A stretch of 55,777 bases of DNA from Nemertoderma westbladi. Taxonomy: Eukaryota; Xenacoelomorpha; Nemertodermatida; Nemertodermatidae. The translations under genes and the position numbers were made by a program. The notes below the pieces were generated by a model. The model did no database searches. It was not told where the DNA came from and saw only the letters and a list, made by a program, of their open reading frames with translations. Below, in pieces: positions 19,409 through 30,800 of the stretch (position 1 is the first letter of the stretch; the number at the start of each line of letters is the position of its first letter). The stretch spans positions 1 through 55,777 of the forward strand of contig JAUCBJ010008875.1 in the NCBI GenBank assembly GCA_032718475.1. Reading direction: 5' to 3'.

Positions 19409-19921
19409 TTAATATGTTTGCTGTGTTGTTGTCTGTCCTGGACGTTGCATAGTGGCAAGCATATTTCTATGCTGATTATAGTTTTTTACTTTGTCCGCTC
19501 CCTCTTTTGCTCTAACAGGTGCGACTAGAGTAGCTTGTTTTATTGGTGGTATGATGTCACCTTTTGGAATTCTTTCCTTTTCATTTCTTTGGCTTCGCAG
19601 GCAGTGGTTGCGAGATTCGTCCACTTGAAACACATTTTCATTCTGAATCGATGCACTTTCGTAGATGAAAGATGCCATTTCGAATAAATTTGGTTCCCTG
19701 TTGAGATTTTCTCTCATATGAAACGCTGTATTTGCCCACCATCGTTGGACATGCACTGGGCAGTTGGCCATGATTTTCTTCATGTTGGACTGTGTATGTA
19801 GCTCGTGAGGCCGTTTTAGATGTTGTAATAATGTGATTGAGTTGTAAATGTCATCCGAGTATTCCTGCAATCCTTCCTGGCCATTTTCAGCTATCATATC
19901 ATGGTCTACCAGTTTGGCCAC
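19409..19921 (-). CDS. BEL/Pao Gag helical domain (element B)
   Basis: 170 aa with MAKLVDHDMIAENGQEGLQEYSD, SITLLQHLKR, and VHVQRWWANTAFHMRE (equivalent to LP--I--KW in the gag pieces of element A). A FEMASFIYESA helix and a Lys/Pro-rich linker to the zinc knuckles follow. A frameshifted 70-aa Asn/Gln/Pro-rich linker (19246-19458) continues it. Confidence 0.7.
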   Translation of the reverse strand: MAKLVDHDMIAENGQEGLQEYSDDIYNSITLLQHLKRPHELHTQSNMKKIMANCPVHVQRWWANTAFHMRENLNREPNLFEMASFIYESASIQNENVFQVDESRNHCLRSQRNEKERIPKGDIIPPIKQATLVAPVRAKEGADKVKNYNQHRNMLATMQRPGQTTTQQTY

Positions 19922-19960
19922 AGATCTCCCTATAATTAGGTTTGGTAGTCCATACCGTTC

Positions 19961-20278
19961 TTATAACACATGTAGTGCTTTCGCATAACCCCCTTGTAGA
20001 CCTTCGTAGTTTTCAATTAGTCTTCTAGGTGGTCCGCAAGTGTACATCAGCAGCATACTTAGTTTCTCTGAGTCACTGATGTCACTGATATGCACCCTAT
20101 CGTGGAAGTTCTGGATGAAACTGATGAATCTTGTTGGGTCCCCATCGAAGGTTGTTGGTGCCTGGGGCGGCAGTCTCAGTCTCATTGAGATATCCCTTAA
20201 AAGTTGAACTGCGGGTTGCCCTGAGCGATCGGCTGGATTTGGTTGGGCTGATATGGCATCCGGATTTACTGGCTGCAA
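19961..20278 (-). CDS. BEL/Pao Gag N-terminal part (element B)
   Basis: 105 aa with LRLPPQAPTTFDGDPTRFIS (DUF1759-type P--FDGD---F), FIQNFHDRV, LSMLLMYTCGPPRRLIENYE and a GYAKAL end that matches the family pattern Y--A---L. A frameshift at about 19.94 kb separates it from the next gag piece. Confidence 0.75.
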   Translation of the reverse strand: MQPVNPDAISAQPNPADRSGQPAVQLLRDISMRLRLPPQAPTTFDGDPTRFISFIQNFHDRVHISDISDSEKLSMLLMYTCGPPRRLIENYEGLQGGYAKALHVL

Positions 20279-21329
20279 GTAGTCATGTGGTGGTGCGTCG
20301 CAGGACCTTAGGAGTCGATTAAAGATTTCGTTTGCTGAGTCATTTGCCCTTCTGCCCGCATTAAATTCCTGCCTATCGTCGACTACATTATCGACTGCAC
20401 TATTTTACTTTTTATTGGTATGTATTATTCACTAATATTTACTTTTTTCGCCGGGAAAAAGTAAAATAAATGCAATACACGGGTTATTTTTCCCTAAGGA
20501 GATAAAAGTACTAATTACGTATTTATTTTTTGATTGGCAATTTATGATAATACAGTTAGTACTGTTGAATGTAGGCCTACACATACAGTAGGCCTGCCTC
20601 TTATGTTATGTAGGAAATGTTTAGAATGGTCATTGTTAAATAAAAGGGCCATGTGGACCTAAAGTATACTATATTTAGTGCCATAAACATTGGGAGGTGA
20701 ACAAAGGTTACTCAGCAGTCTTGAACAGAGAATAAGACTAAAATGACCAAATTTAATGCTGTAAACCTCTCTCTCCAGCTGTTGCGGCCGTGAGATACTG
20801 TATGTAGGCTTATTTATGTAGTGAATATCATTTAACAATTTCCTGGTTTTGTTTGAAATGGAGTCATTAATATTCTCTTTGGGGTAACGTAATTTTGTCG
20901 AGAAACCATAATCCAGTGGATTTCCGTTAACAGACACCGAACAAAGGACCAAATTGTGATTTCCTTCATAGAAGCCTTACTCATTGATTATTCATTCAGC
21001 GTTCCGCTTTCAGCTTTAAGGCGTCTCATTATAAGGGTGTAGTATTTTGTTCTGAAAACTCAATTTGTGGGTCTTATTTTAATGAGTTGCTGATATTTTT
21101 AGATTAAACATGGTGGGATCTAGATTAGGGTGAGAAAAGGTGAAATAATACTTACAGTTGTATGAAATAAGGGAAGATACGAGATAAAACCCAAAAAAAT
21201 ATATACAGTATAATACAGTATACAGTAGGCCTAATACAGATTTCACCTTATTTGTACCTGGTACAGTATATATTTATTAATACTGTAGGTTCTGTTAGAA
21301 CTGTAAATAATGATTATGGGGTGATGTTA
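20279..21329. other. Unassigned intergenic sequence
   Basis: AT-rich. It should contain any 5' LTR of element B and any 5' remnant of the LINE that starts at about 21.33 kb, but I could not find a matching LTR copy. A minus-strand frame at 20659-20952 (97 aa) has no recognisable motif. Confidence 0.4.
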
Positions 21330-22215
21330 ACTCCACCTGCTGGCTCCAGAAGTCAATGAAATCCTGCCAAGTACCTAACTGAACTAGACTTTGCTGATGA
21401 CTTAGGAGTACTCTCAGAATCACTAGAGGGAGCCCAACGACTCATCAGCTCACTAGAACAGGCTGCTTCTAGTGTTGGTCTTTTAATTAACTCCAGAAAG
21501 ACCAAAATTCTGACAGTTAACTTTGAAAGTCCTCAGCAAGTCTCTGATCGGATGAGCATAAGCTCAAAAGATGGTATGCTTGAGCATGTGGACGACTTCT
21601 GTTACCTGGGATCATGGATCCGGAAGTCAGGTGAGGACCTTCGAATACGTAAGGGAAAGGCATGGGCAGCCTTGAATAGGCTTTCTAGGATTTGGAAGTC
21701 ACCGAGAATTAATCGGAAACTTAAGGTCCGATTATTTAGAGCAGCAGTAGTTCCAGTACTCCTCTACGGGAGTCCATGCTGGGCTCTAACTGCTGAGGAC
21801 ACCAAATCTCTGGATGGCACATTCACAAGAATGCTACGCCGGGTTCATTGTGTCAAGTACAATGCACACATCTCCAACCAGACACTATATAACATTGGAG
21901 GTGTCTCATTGGTTCCCCCAAGCTTAACACTAGAACAAAATCGCCTCCGCTTTGCAGGACATTGCTTTCGCCGTGAGGACCAGCCAGTGCATAATCTTGT
22001 ACTTTGGCAGCCTCATGGAGTGAATAAGCATGGTGGACAGCCCATGACTTTCTTGAGACGCATCTTAAAGGAAACTGGCCTTAAAGACGCGGATGATCTA
22101 GCAAATGTCATGGGTGATAGGGAGTTGTGGCGGTGCAATTTTGTTGACAAGCCGGCACAGCATTCTTAAAAATGCAGCTGCAATGCAGCATGCCGATCCT
22201 AGTAGTAGTATGTGA
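21330..22215 (+). mobile_element. LINE 3' half (same family as 10.1-11.5 kb)
   Basis: 5'-truncated copy. Reading starts in the RT palm with ELDFADDLGVLSE at about 21.39 kb (catalytic FADD intact), followed by 205 aa of thumb and C-terminal region, a stop at 22167-22169, and a short 3' UTR with TAGTAGTAGTATG near 22.2 kb. The C-terminal 40 codons nearly match the minus-strand copy at 10.13-10.3 kb. Confidence 0.8.
21552..22169 (+). CDS. LINE ORF2 C-terminal fragment
   Basis: 205 aa with HVDDFCYLGSWIRK, a WKSPRINRKLKVRLFRAAVVPVL-type segment with LLYGSPCWAL, and a C-terminal LEQNRLRFAGHCFRR region. It ends NFVDKPAQHS. The pattern F-YLGS---, then LL-YG-E-W is shared by RTE-like and related ORF2 proteins. 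The open frame continues upstream in the same frame only with interruptions, so the copy is a truncated fragment. Confidence 0.8.
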   Translation: MSISSKDGMLEHVDDFCYLGSWIRKSGEDLRIRKGKAWAALNRLSRIWKSPRINRKLKVRLFRAAVVPVLLYGSPCWALTAEDTKSLDGTFTRMLRRVHCVKYNAHISNQTLYNIGGVSLVPPSLTLEQNRLRFAGHCFRREDQPVHNLVLWQPHGVNKHGGQPMTFLRRILKETGLKDADDLANVMGDRELWRCNFVDKPAQHS

Positions 22216-23001
22216 AAGAAGGCAATCTATTGCAAACCAGATGTTTATTGTAATTTTCTCAGACGTATTTGATAATGGTCGTATGGTGTGTAATTAATGG
22301 TTGCAGTTAATAACAAAGCTGGAGGTTTAAATAATTTACCATTCGTGCAACCCCCACCTACGCGTTGACATACAGTATAAGATTTAAAGGGATTAATCTT
22401 GCTACGTCTAATAAGAGCCCAACAGCCTCAGATTATTGGTGGACTGAGTCAGGGCCAAACTGGTCCACATATTTTCCTGTGAGGGTAAATTGTGTTTTGG
22501 GCCCCGCTACGTCGTTTTATTTCATTCTATCATTACCAACTACTGAATGACAAAAAATAATACAAATGTACTGTATATTGTACTGTATATTGTATTGTAT
22601 ATTTTATATTCTGTACCTACTGTAGTACTACTATCTATTCATCGCGCGTCCCCTATCTGATTGATTTGTGTCAAATTAAATTGTCTTTGGCAAATTTATT
22701 TGATACAAATCGAACGATTAAGCAATTAATTAATTGTTTAATCCACCAATTAATTAATTAATTGCTTAATTAATAACCTACTTAACACCTAAGGTGTGAA
22801 GTGGGTCCAACTGTCGCAGAAATGGGGTTCATCTTACTACTGTTAAAGCATATTTAAGCTTTTACTATTTCGAGGAAACGCGGATTATATGGAGGACAAA
22901 AAACTTTTCTTTTTGTAAAAGATGTGGTTCTCTTTAAAATATTCGCATTTCTGGTTTGAATTAGATTTGATTTGAATGTGATTTTCGTTATATTTTTTCA
23001 G
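22216..23001. other. Probable intron 3' part upstream of the Roc-COR exon
   Basis: AT-rich with a TTAATTAAT-rich patch at 22.73-22.77 kb. It ends in a T-rich tract and CAG at 22999-23001 (TATATTTTTTCAG), a good acceptor consensus just before the coding exon at 23002. No other coding sequence seen. Earlier exons carrying the rest of an NB-ARC/NACHT domain would be expected upstream, but none was identified within the window. Confidence 0.5.
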
Positions 23002-23599
23002 ATTTGCAAATAGAACGCATGTTGGAGGATGCTAATGAATGGAAGGACATTGCCAATGCCAATTCTAGTAATTTGTTTAATGAAACCCATCAAGGTATGG
23101 TAAACGATATAATAGAACAAACAGTAGATTCTCTATCCGAAGATGAAAAGGTCCTGTATTTAAGTTTGGACTGGAATGCTACAGGATTTACAATTGAAAG
23201 GCTTTCCAACATTTGGAAAATAAAGCAATCAATTGCTGCCGAAATTGCAGGGAAATTAGTTGAAAAGAAACTCTTAGAAAAGGAATTGGATATGTACGGG
23301 TTACATAAACGATTAAAACAGTATATTAAAGAGACACAAATACCTAAAGAGATATTGGACAGAGGCCTAGAAGCATTGCATTTTTATGAATCTGCCCTTT
23401 CTAAGGGAGAAGTATGGAAACTTAGATCCACATTAATGATTGTAGGGCAAGAAAGTGCAGGAAAAACCAGTTTAATGAAATCCCTTATAAACAAGCCATT
23501 TGACAAAAATGAACATATTACAAATGGCATAGTCTACAATGAGACTTGTTTGATACATTCTGATAAACCTACTGACTGGACAACTTCTGAAAAGCAAAC
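23002..23599 (+). pseudogene. 5' part of split exon: winged helix + Roc GTPase start (Roco/STAND-like)
   Basis: The exon opens after a splice acceptor at 23001. The first in-frame triplet used as a start is TTG, so this is an internal exon and not a gene start. About 23.14-23.34 kb encodes a segment resembling the winged-helix domain of Apaf-1/NB-ARC proteins: KVLYLSLDWN, FTIERLSNIWKI, a KLVEKKLLEK strand, then YGLHKRLKQYIKE. A short linker leads to the Roc GTPase, with a perfect P-loop GQESAGKT at 23445-23468 followed by SLMKSLINK. The Roc domain stops at 23599, where a BEL/Pao element is inserted; the fused frame ends eight codons into the LTR (TAG at 23622). The other half continues in phase at 38016. 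Probable role: STAND/Roco signalling protein, perhaps in innate immunity (inference). Confidence 0.75.
23595..23599. repeat. Target-site duplication CAAAC, left copy
   Basis: CAAAC immediately before the TG of the left LTR. The identical CAAAC follows the CA end of the right LTR at 38016-38020. A 5-bp duplication is in the usual range for BEL/Pao insertions. Confidence 0.95.
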
Positions 23600-24834
23600 T
23601 GTTCGCGCTTTTGAAGACCTTTAGCAGTTTAACCTGCCAAAATTTATATGTCTTTTAGTTAATTAACACACCTTTAGCATACGACAATATTTTATGCTAA
23701 TACGCAAAACATTAGCCGAAGCCAGCCCATGCGCGATCATTCACCCGATGGATCTACACCCGGGAGGCTGAATTCGGATGCTTAGATTTTATTATTGCAG
23801 TGTAAGGTTGCAGTGTAAACCTATTGTATTATTCGATAGATCACTAATATGTAATTTCTGACAGATATTATTAACTTTCGGGAAATATTAACAGTTCCTT
23901 TAGGACGTGGCGCTCTATCTATTTAAACAGAGCTAGGACTTATACTAAACGCAACGATAAGGCTTATGATTAAAGTATAAGTCGCATTCTTTAGGAAATG
24001 CTTTGTTACCAGTCACATCACACTCACAATCATGCACACTATTCTGCCGACCGTCAGTATATTTGATCACACATAAAGAGAACAGCAATTGACTCAGGTA
24101 GTGTCTACTAAATAACATTAGATTCAATACACACCACATTGATATAAATCGCAATTGTTATGTATAGCCGGTCTCTCTAACCTGTAGTGTATCAAGAAAA
24201 TTGGGAATTTGGGTGATTTATCCGTATTATCCAAAGAGCAATATTTCCATCAACAAATAGGTACAATTAATAACTGACGGTAAATAGCAGTACAAACAAT
24301 ATGATTAGTGCAGTTAAATTAAGTGAGGTAACACCGCCGCCGGTAACAGTTATACTTTCTATAATCTAAGCAGTTTACTAGAGTTCTTACCAAAAAGCCG
24401 GTGTTTCTGGCTTAGACAGCAATAACAACAAAGTATCAAGTAAGGCAGTAAGACTGAACACTCTCCTTATGATCGGCTGAAAAGCTACACGTCGACAGGA
24501 AAAATCGCTCTGATTGGCTCAAGCCAAACAAAGAACCATACATCCAATGGCTGTTTCCATGTCAGCAACCAGCTGTTAGATGTCGTAATATGAATCATCA
24601 CGGCTAAGCTGTGAAAGGTAGTTGGTGCATTACAAGTTTTTTGCCTTACCATGTCCGCCAAAACACGTATATAGCAGAATGATTTTTATGTCCGTTAAAA
24701 CACCTGTAAAGGTACCTTGCGGGCGAGGGGAATATATATACAGTTAGAGAACCTTTTTAGAGTATTCCAGCGCCTGGGGGGAAACTGGATTGCGAAGCAA
24801 AAGGGGCCAGTTATATCCCACAGAAGCTTTTACA
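23600..24834 (-). repeat. LTR of BEL/Pao element C (3' LTR)
   Basis: 1,235 bp, TG...CA ends, same length as the copy at 36781-38015 and identical to it in a line-by-line comparison by eye. As the element is transcribed on the minus strand, this left copy is the 3' LTR. It is preceded, in the element's direction, by a purine-rich tract. A TATATATA run at about 24732 could be the core promoter read on either strand. The 69-aa open frame in both LTRs is not considered a gene. Confidence 0.95.
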
Positions 24835-24848
24835 CCGCTCCCAGAAAA
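24835..24848 (-). other. Polypurine tract of element C
   Basis: Reading the minus strand into the 3' LTR, the sequence is TCTGGGAGCGG directly followed by the LTR start TGTAAAAGC. A G/A-rich tract exactly at the LTR edge is the expected plus-strand primer site and supports the minus-strand orientation. Confidence 0.7.
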
Positions 24849-24912
24849 TGGGATTTAAGTCTATAAAATATACAAAATCACAGTTTCTCAAATACGAAAA
24901 TACTCTAAACAG

Positions 24913-25371
24913 TTAGTCTTTCATGCGCGGACGGCGTTTACGCAGTTTTTTAAAGCTAGCCAGAGTCTTTTTCTCTTTGGGGCGAGCCACTTTACAAGGA
25001 GGGCTATAACTCCTGGGTGAAGGGTGCAACATGATTGCATCAGAGGGTATAGGATTATGGTCGGTGTATCCGCCAGTCGAAGTGCCGAGTTGATTGACAT
25101 CAACGTCGGGGGAGAGGGGTCTAACGGCTTTGAGAGCTCGTTTCAAGACAGCCGCTCTTATGGGTCCTTTACGAGTGGTCTGAATGAGGGCCGTGGGTGG
25201 ACCATAGGCAGTTAGAAACTTCCTTGGTTTAATGGTTCTTTCCAACTCGCGTTCGCGGGCTCGGTACTCGTAAGGCCGTCGATATACTTCCTGTAACTCG
25301 ATATGCGTGATTTCTGTTCGACAGAAGCGAATAGATAAGGATGGAACGCATAAATTCCTTCGTAAGCGCAT
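24913..25371 (-). CDS. Basic C-terminal segment of the element C accessory gene
   Basis: 152-aa frame, highly basic (many Arg/Lys), with YRARERELERTIKPRKF, a proline/serine-rich middle, and a final KKLRKRRPRMKD. It overlaps the zinc-knuckle frame by a frameshift and presumably is the C-terminal tail of the same gene. No family recognised. Confidence 0.4.
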   Translation of the reverse strand: MRLRRNLCVPSLSIRFCRTEITHIELQEVYRRPYEYRARERELERTIKPRKFLTAYGPPTALIQTTRKGPIRAAVLKRALKAVRPLSPDVDVNQLGTSTGGYTDHNPIPSDAIMLHPSPRSYSPPCKVARPKEKKTLASFKKLRKRRPRMKD

Positions 25372-25752
25372 CCAGGATAATAGCGATGGCGCGAATCACG
25401 ATGTAAATCAGCGTTCGCTTCCCAAGCTCTAATGTAACGTAGTGTGATCATTTCATCTACGCTTTCCAAATCGCGATAAAAAGGGCAATCGGAACTGGCG
25501 TGTCCCTTTAGTGGACAGTGGTGACATTGAGTCATAAATTGAGGGCAAACCGCAAAAATATGCAAATTATTAAATCTGCAATACGCTCAATAAATTTCCA
25601 TCGCCGGTTGTTCGTGGAAATAGGAACAGCGGACGTTTGTGTCCATGGGCGTAACATGGTCTCTCGATGCGCATAACCGACAACGTTGCCGAGAAACATA
25701 GTTGGCATGGCGATAATCGTACGCAGTGAGACACTGTGGACCTTGATACCAT
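25212..25752 (-). pseudogene. Multi-zinc-knuckle (Gag/NC-like) accessory gene of element C
   Basis: One reading frame, interrupted by a single TGA near 25590, holds CRLCASRDH..., a second Cys-rich stretch, and the canonical CHHCPLKGHASSDC (CX2CX4HX4C). The following segment (acidic, then RYIRAWEANADLHRD) aligns with the segment after the last knuckle at about 2.2 kb (acidic, then IFEEWADVG). The shared pattern is CP-x4-C-x2-C-x2-[FL]-[RK]-GH-x4-C and the residues around it. It lies between the pol remnant and the 3' LTR, where an env or extra ORF would sit, and is homologous to the gene at 2-4 kb. Confidence 0.6.
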
Positions 25753-25908
25753 TCTAGGATGTAATCGTTGTCGCTGTTCCGAGCGCGATAGGCTGAATCT
25801 CCTCAGATTCTAGGCATATTGGTTCGTGTTCGGCTTCCCAGTCTGTTACGAATAGAATTTTCGTGATCTATTCTCGGTTTATCGTTACGACTCCGCTGGG
25901 TATGATAT

Positions 25909-26208
25909 TTAAATAGAACCATTTCCCTTTAGGGTGTCTACATTGTCCGTATCATGTAAATCGATAGGATGGCCGGTAGTTAAGAAGTCCATATACGTAC
26001 CATTACGATTCGTATAGCGAGCGGTGAATTTTCTATAGTCCAATTCACGCGTAAGTTGTTCCTGGGACATCGGCGGTTCGATATAACGACCATCGTCCTC
26101 CGTAATAGTCGGATCGGCTTCACCGCGTATCAAGCTATCCACAAACGCTTGTAAAGGTAGAGTATATCGCTCCCTGATACCAAGGTCATCTTCTATCAAT
26201 TCCGTCAT
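25909..26208 (-). CDS. N-terminal part of the element C accessory gene, unknown
   Basis: 99 aa, acidic: MTELIEDDLGIRERY at the start, then PLQAFVDSLIRGEADP and SQEQLTRELDYRKF. No recognised family. It is followed in the same direction by Arg-rich open sequence leading to the zinc-knuckle frame, and is presumed to be the front of that gene. ATG at 26206-26208 is a good candidate start. Confidence 0.4.
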   Translation of the reverse strand: MTELIEDDLGIRERYTLPLQAFVDSLIRGEADPTITEDDGRYIEPPMSQEQLTRELDYRKFTARYTNRNGTYMDFLTTGHPIDLHDTDNVDTLKGNGSI

Positions 26209-27831
26209 ATCTGTTATCTGAGTTTATTAATATCAATATGAGTTAATATTTTAGGCAAGCGGGCGTCGCTGCCTACTAGGCTTTGCCCCCGGACAGTGGG
26301 TTTCTCAGCGCCGATGTACCGCTGTCGCAGTGTTTACGCCAACATGTAGCAACAGCACGACAACGATAACCGACACAAGTCCCACCACTGTCCGTCCCAA
26401 AGGCTTGAATCCACTTGAGGTTATCTCGGTAGAGTTAGGCTACTTTACAATTGCGATTAGCTACTGTAAACACACTTTAGTAGTATCATTCACCTATAAA
26501 CGCACAAATTCCATACAATCATTACTTACTGCACACATGCAAGCCATTTTGTCCGTTAGTCATTGTCTTCCAGAATGTCACGTTATTACTATGTATCCTT
26601 GGATACTAATAGTGCGCTATGTATTCTCTTATGCTACGCAATGGGGCAAGCTTTTATTGTTCCTTTTAACTTGCTTCTAATTCTAGCGTGGGTGTTGCCA
26701 TGGTGACATTATGGAAAACTAGCGGTAGAATTAGGGCAATTCTCATGCATACAGATCTGGGATGTTATTTAATAGTAATTCTTTAATTGTCAATATCCTC
26801 TTTATGCATGATTTTATAAATTTTATCGGCTATTGACTATATGTTGGAGATTCTCGCGCTCTAGTACACTCAATATGAATCTCCGCTCCCATGATCTATT
26901 AATTACTGGAATTTTGGGAATGTTATAAATTGCACAAAATGACAACTTATGAAATTCATTCGAATATGAATTTAAATTTATTCCCGTGAATTTTATTATT
27001 TGATGTTAAAATTGACACAATTTGATTCCAGAGCAGGTCTGGGGACATAGGATCCTTAATTCTATGAAATTTGTCTTTTAAGAGTATCGGTAAGTGCTAC
27101 GATATCTTATTCGACTAGAATTGTTAACGGATCTGAATTTTACAGATTTTAATAAATATTAAATTAATATTTAGGATGGGCACCGATTTATTCCAGAACT
27201 TGTCTGGGGACGTTAACCACTGATTCTAGACTTTGTCTTTCAAGTATATCGGTGGGTGCCACGATATCTTAATCGACTAGAATTACAGATGGTCAAAAGT
27301 TTAACAGATTTATTTGCGATTGACGCTACTGTTAGAGGGACATCACGCTACTATATGTATTATTTGTTATAAGGTAGAAGAGCAATATCGCACGAAGCAA
27401 TGTCAGTGTGAAGAGGCAAGTCGTTTCCAAGGTCTACCCAGAGCTTGGTTTAGCCGAGACACGAGGATCTGAACTTTGCATTCCTAATACTCTGCCTACC
27501 AATAATACTTAAATATAGTAGGAGCTTTATTGTACTTTAATAAGTACTGACATGTCATCTTACTATAGTCTCGCATTTATAATATAATACGGACAGTAAG
27601 GAAAGAGAAAAATAATTATTTCTTGCCGTCGCACTAAATATATTATAAGTAATCAAGTACGTAATAAACACTAATATATTGCACTAATTTACTAAATAAT
27701 CGCTAAAATAACATTCTACTAAATAAAATTAAAGAAAACGATTATAATAAAATTACGTAATAATACATACATAAATATAAAATAAAAAACAAATATAAAA
27801 TGATATAGTCACACACCCACTCCATATGTTA
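26209..27831. other. Non-coding part of element C between pol remnant and accessory gene
   Basis: AT-rich with no sizeable minus-strand frame. The stretch contains a diverged direct repeat at 27.02-27.30 kb. This is where integrase would be expected in a complete BEL/Pao element, and no trace of it was seen. Confidence 0.6.
27024..27310. repeat. Two diverged tandem units, 165-bp period
   Basis: ATTCCAGARC..GTCTGGGGAC at about 27025 and again at 27190. It is followed in both by a TTTGTCTTT block, a TATCGGT-GTGC-ACGATATCTTA block, and TCGACTAGAATT. The units are clearly related but differ at many positions. Confidence 0.75.
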
Positions 27832-30800
27832 TTATGTTATGGAGTCCCTAGATATTTGTCGGATTAGGGAAGTGGTCGTAGGAAGAGTATCTTGCCTTCC
27901 ATAGTTTCCGGACAGTTTTTGGTCTCTTTCCAGTAAACATAAACGACCAGCTGGGTGATTGGGTTGTCGTGTTACTTTCTCCGCTCCCTTGGCCTGTCTA
28001 ATCTCAGCCGGGTTAAGGTGGGGAGGCCATTCATCTTCTTCTTTACTTAAGGAGTCGGGTCCACCTAACCAGCCGGGAGTATCTATCCGTTCTTGAGGAG
28101 TCGCTCCTCTGGAAGCGATGTCGGCTAGATTAATCATCTCGGGGCGATGTCTCCATTGATCTTCATTGGAGTTAATATCGTCATTATCTGAGGAGTATGG
28201 TGTTCCCTCAGTTAGTTCGTCCACTTCACTGCTCTCCACTTCCAAACCATTTATCTGGTATAGTCTTTCTGATGGTAGTCTCTCTTCGAGAGTTCTGCGG
28301 GAAGGACCAGTAAAGTACCAACCTACTCTAGTTCTTACCGCATAGGTTTGTAGTGGCTGCGGTTGAGCAGGTCGTTTTTCCAATGTCTCGAGCGCCTCGT
28401 GCGCGTTTTGGCCGATAAGTATTTGCACTCCAGGATAATCTGTCTGGAATCGAGGTATCTTAAGATGTTGGATGCTCTCATCCTCGTCCCAATTATAAAG
28501 GTCTGCTTGGGTAGTAGCGAAGTTCTTTATAGCCACCATCTTTACTGACCTTATACTTTGTGCTCCTAATTTATCCTGGGGGGTGGACAACGCACCTACA
28601 TAGTAATCTGCCGTTATGGTAGATTTCCAAACCTGCATAATTCCGGACATATTCAACTTAGTTTGGAATTTGGGTTGTCCAGCAAAGATATCTTCGGCTA
28701 GTTCTTGATCGATGAATGTTCCTGTGCTGCCGGAGTCAAGTAGGGCGTTCACTATGTAACTCTTGTTGGGACCATGAACTCGAACTTGCACTACAGGAAA
28801 TTCTCTTATTCCTATGTTGGAAGTTGGAACTTTCCAAGATGGTTGTTTGTCAAAAGGAGTTGGAGTAAACTCGTCAGTGTCCTTTTCATCCGTAAGTGCT
28901 CGATACACTGTGGTATTTATTAGATAACAGGATTCGTTGGCATCGGAGAATTCGTCTGTATAGAATCCTTCCCACTCAGAACCTTGGTCAGTGTCGTTCA
29001 CATCACTGAATTGGACATGTAGTTCGGGCTCACTTACCTGACTCGGGTTGTCTCGTTCGAACTCACTGTGTAACAAGATGTGATGTTTCGCGCCACACTT
29101 TGCACACTTTACGTCGGAGTAACAGGTTCGCCGTTGGTGTCCTGATCTGAGGCAATTATAGCATAGCCGCTTATTCCACAGGACTGTACGTCTGTCTACA
29201 GGGGATTTCTTTAGAAATTCAGCACACGCACTCAAACGGTGGGGCCCGTCGCACAGCGCACATTTTGGTTTGATGTTACTCACCTTAACTTGGTTAACGT
29301 TCTGCACTCTTGTTCTTTCTTCGGGCTTTCTTCCGTGAATTCTCTTAGGAGACGTAGGAGGAGTTGTTGTTACCTGTTCTCTCCTGTCACTGGTTCGAGA
29401 CTTGTATTTACTTACGTCTTTATAGGTCTTGTTGTCATAGTAAGATTTTGCTGTGTCTTTCCCGCTGTCCTCTTCTTGAGAAGCTTGGCTTTCGCCGTCG
29501 TCAGTATAACACACTGGTATTATCCTTCTCCTAGAATCGGGTTTCTCACTTACCTTATTTTCCGATGTTTTCTCTCTGGCCTGCCTTATGAGTTGTAATT
29601 TTACTTCACTATCTAAGAAAGACATGAGATCAGCCATGGTAGGACTTCGTCGTTGTTGTTCATTCATGTACAACACTTTCTTATCCCAGCGTGTACATAC
29701 TCCACCCTTTGGTAAAGTAGAGACTACGGCTCCAATAACCATGGAACTCTGATATTCATGCGACTTACCTAACCAGTCCAGTTGTCTACAGATCTCTTGA
29801 ATTTCATCGGAAAACTCTATAATCTCGCTACTAAGGAAGTGTCGGGGGGCTACTAATTTTGCATACAAATACTTAGCTATGTTATCCTTGTTACCATACC
29901 TGATGTTTAGTGTATCCCAAACTTGTCTCAATCCATCTGGATGTCCAATAAACTTTAACGCCATTAACTTGGGAGGTCCTTCCAAGCACTTGATGAGGAA
30001 TCTAAGTTTCTCTCCGTTAGATAGTACAGAGTTCTGTATGCTATCTTTGTAATATTCGTTGAAAGGTAACCATTTCATCTCATCTCCATTGAATTTGACG
30101 ATCTCTCCAACTTTGACCGCTTGGCGGGCTTCTGTTCTAGCCATCTGACGCGTAAAGCTTTCTTGGACCATCGTGTTATTTAATATCGAATTATCGGTAT
30201 ATAAATTTCTCGGATCATTATCAGGTCTATAGGGAATATCATTAATAACAGGTCTATAATCACCTTTAATATGGTTTGTTATAGGAGTTTCAACTTCACT
30301 AGCAGTATAGATGCGTGTAGGCTCCACACCTTGCGCATGTAATACTTCAGACCTAACGGGTTGACACAATGTTACAGGGGGCATTGGTATGCCTTTTTGT
30401 ATATTGACTAATTTGTCGCGTTCTAGCGCGATACTTTGCTGCACTTCTTGCAACTCTGCTCTACCTTCCCTCACTGTTCCCTTAAGTTGGTGGACAGTCT
30501 CCTGCATCTGTCCTAGCAGGAGATTCATCCCCCGCCGTCCCTCTTCCACCCACTCAACCGCCGAAGCGGGAGTCGCCAACATAGTAGCGGGCTGACGCGG
30601 GACGACGGGAGACAAATTATGGATTTCTCTCTCTGCTATCTGGACAGGGGTATTTGCATGGACTGTTCCACCGGGTACAGGCAGTGTAGTGCTATGTAAA
30701 GGGAATTTAGAGTTAAGCTCTGGAAGTGTAGGGGTCTCTAGCACAGAAGTGACTTTGGGAACTACAGGCCTAATTATTTCAGGTTCATCGACTATAGTAG

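Larger units (their letters stand above)
14302..20278 (-). mobile_element. BEL/Pao LTR retrotransposon B, nearly full coding order but broken
   Basis: Minus strand: Gag (20.28-19.4 kb), zinc-knuckle region (19.24-18.90), protease and linker (18.9-17.9), RT plus RNase H (17.76-16.5), connection (16.25-15.68), integrase zinc-binding and core (15.66-14.93), and integrase C-terminal domain (14.83-14.30). At least eight frameshifts or stops separate the pieces. The RT active site reads YVND instead of YVDD. LTRs were not recognised; sequence above 20.3 kb or below 14.3 kb may include remains of them. Confidence 0.85.

Noticed and set aside
23945-24154. 69-aa open frame on the minus strand, identical at 37126-37335
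   Set aside because: It lies inside the two LTR copies and is duplicated only because the LTRs are. No motif or start context supports a gene.
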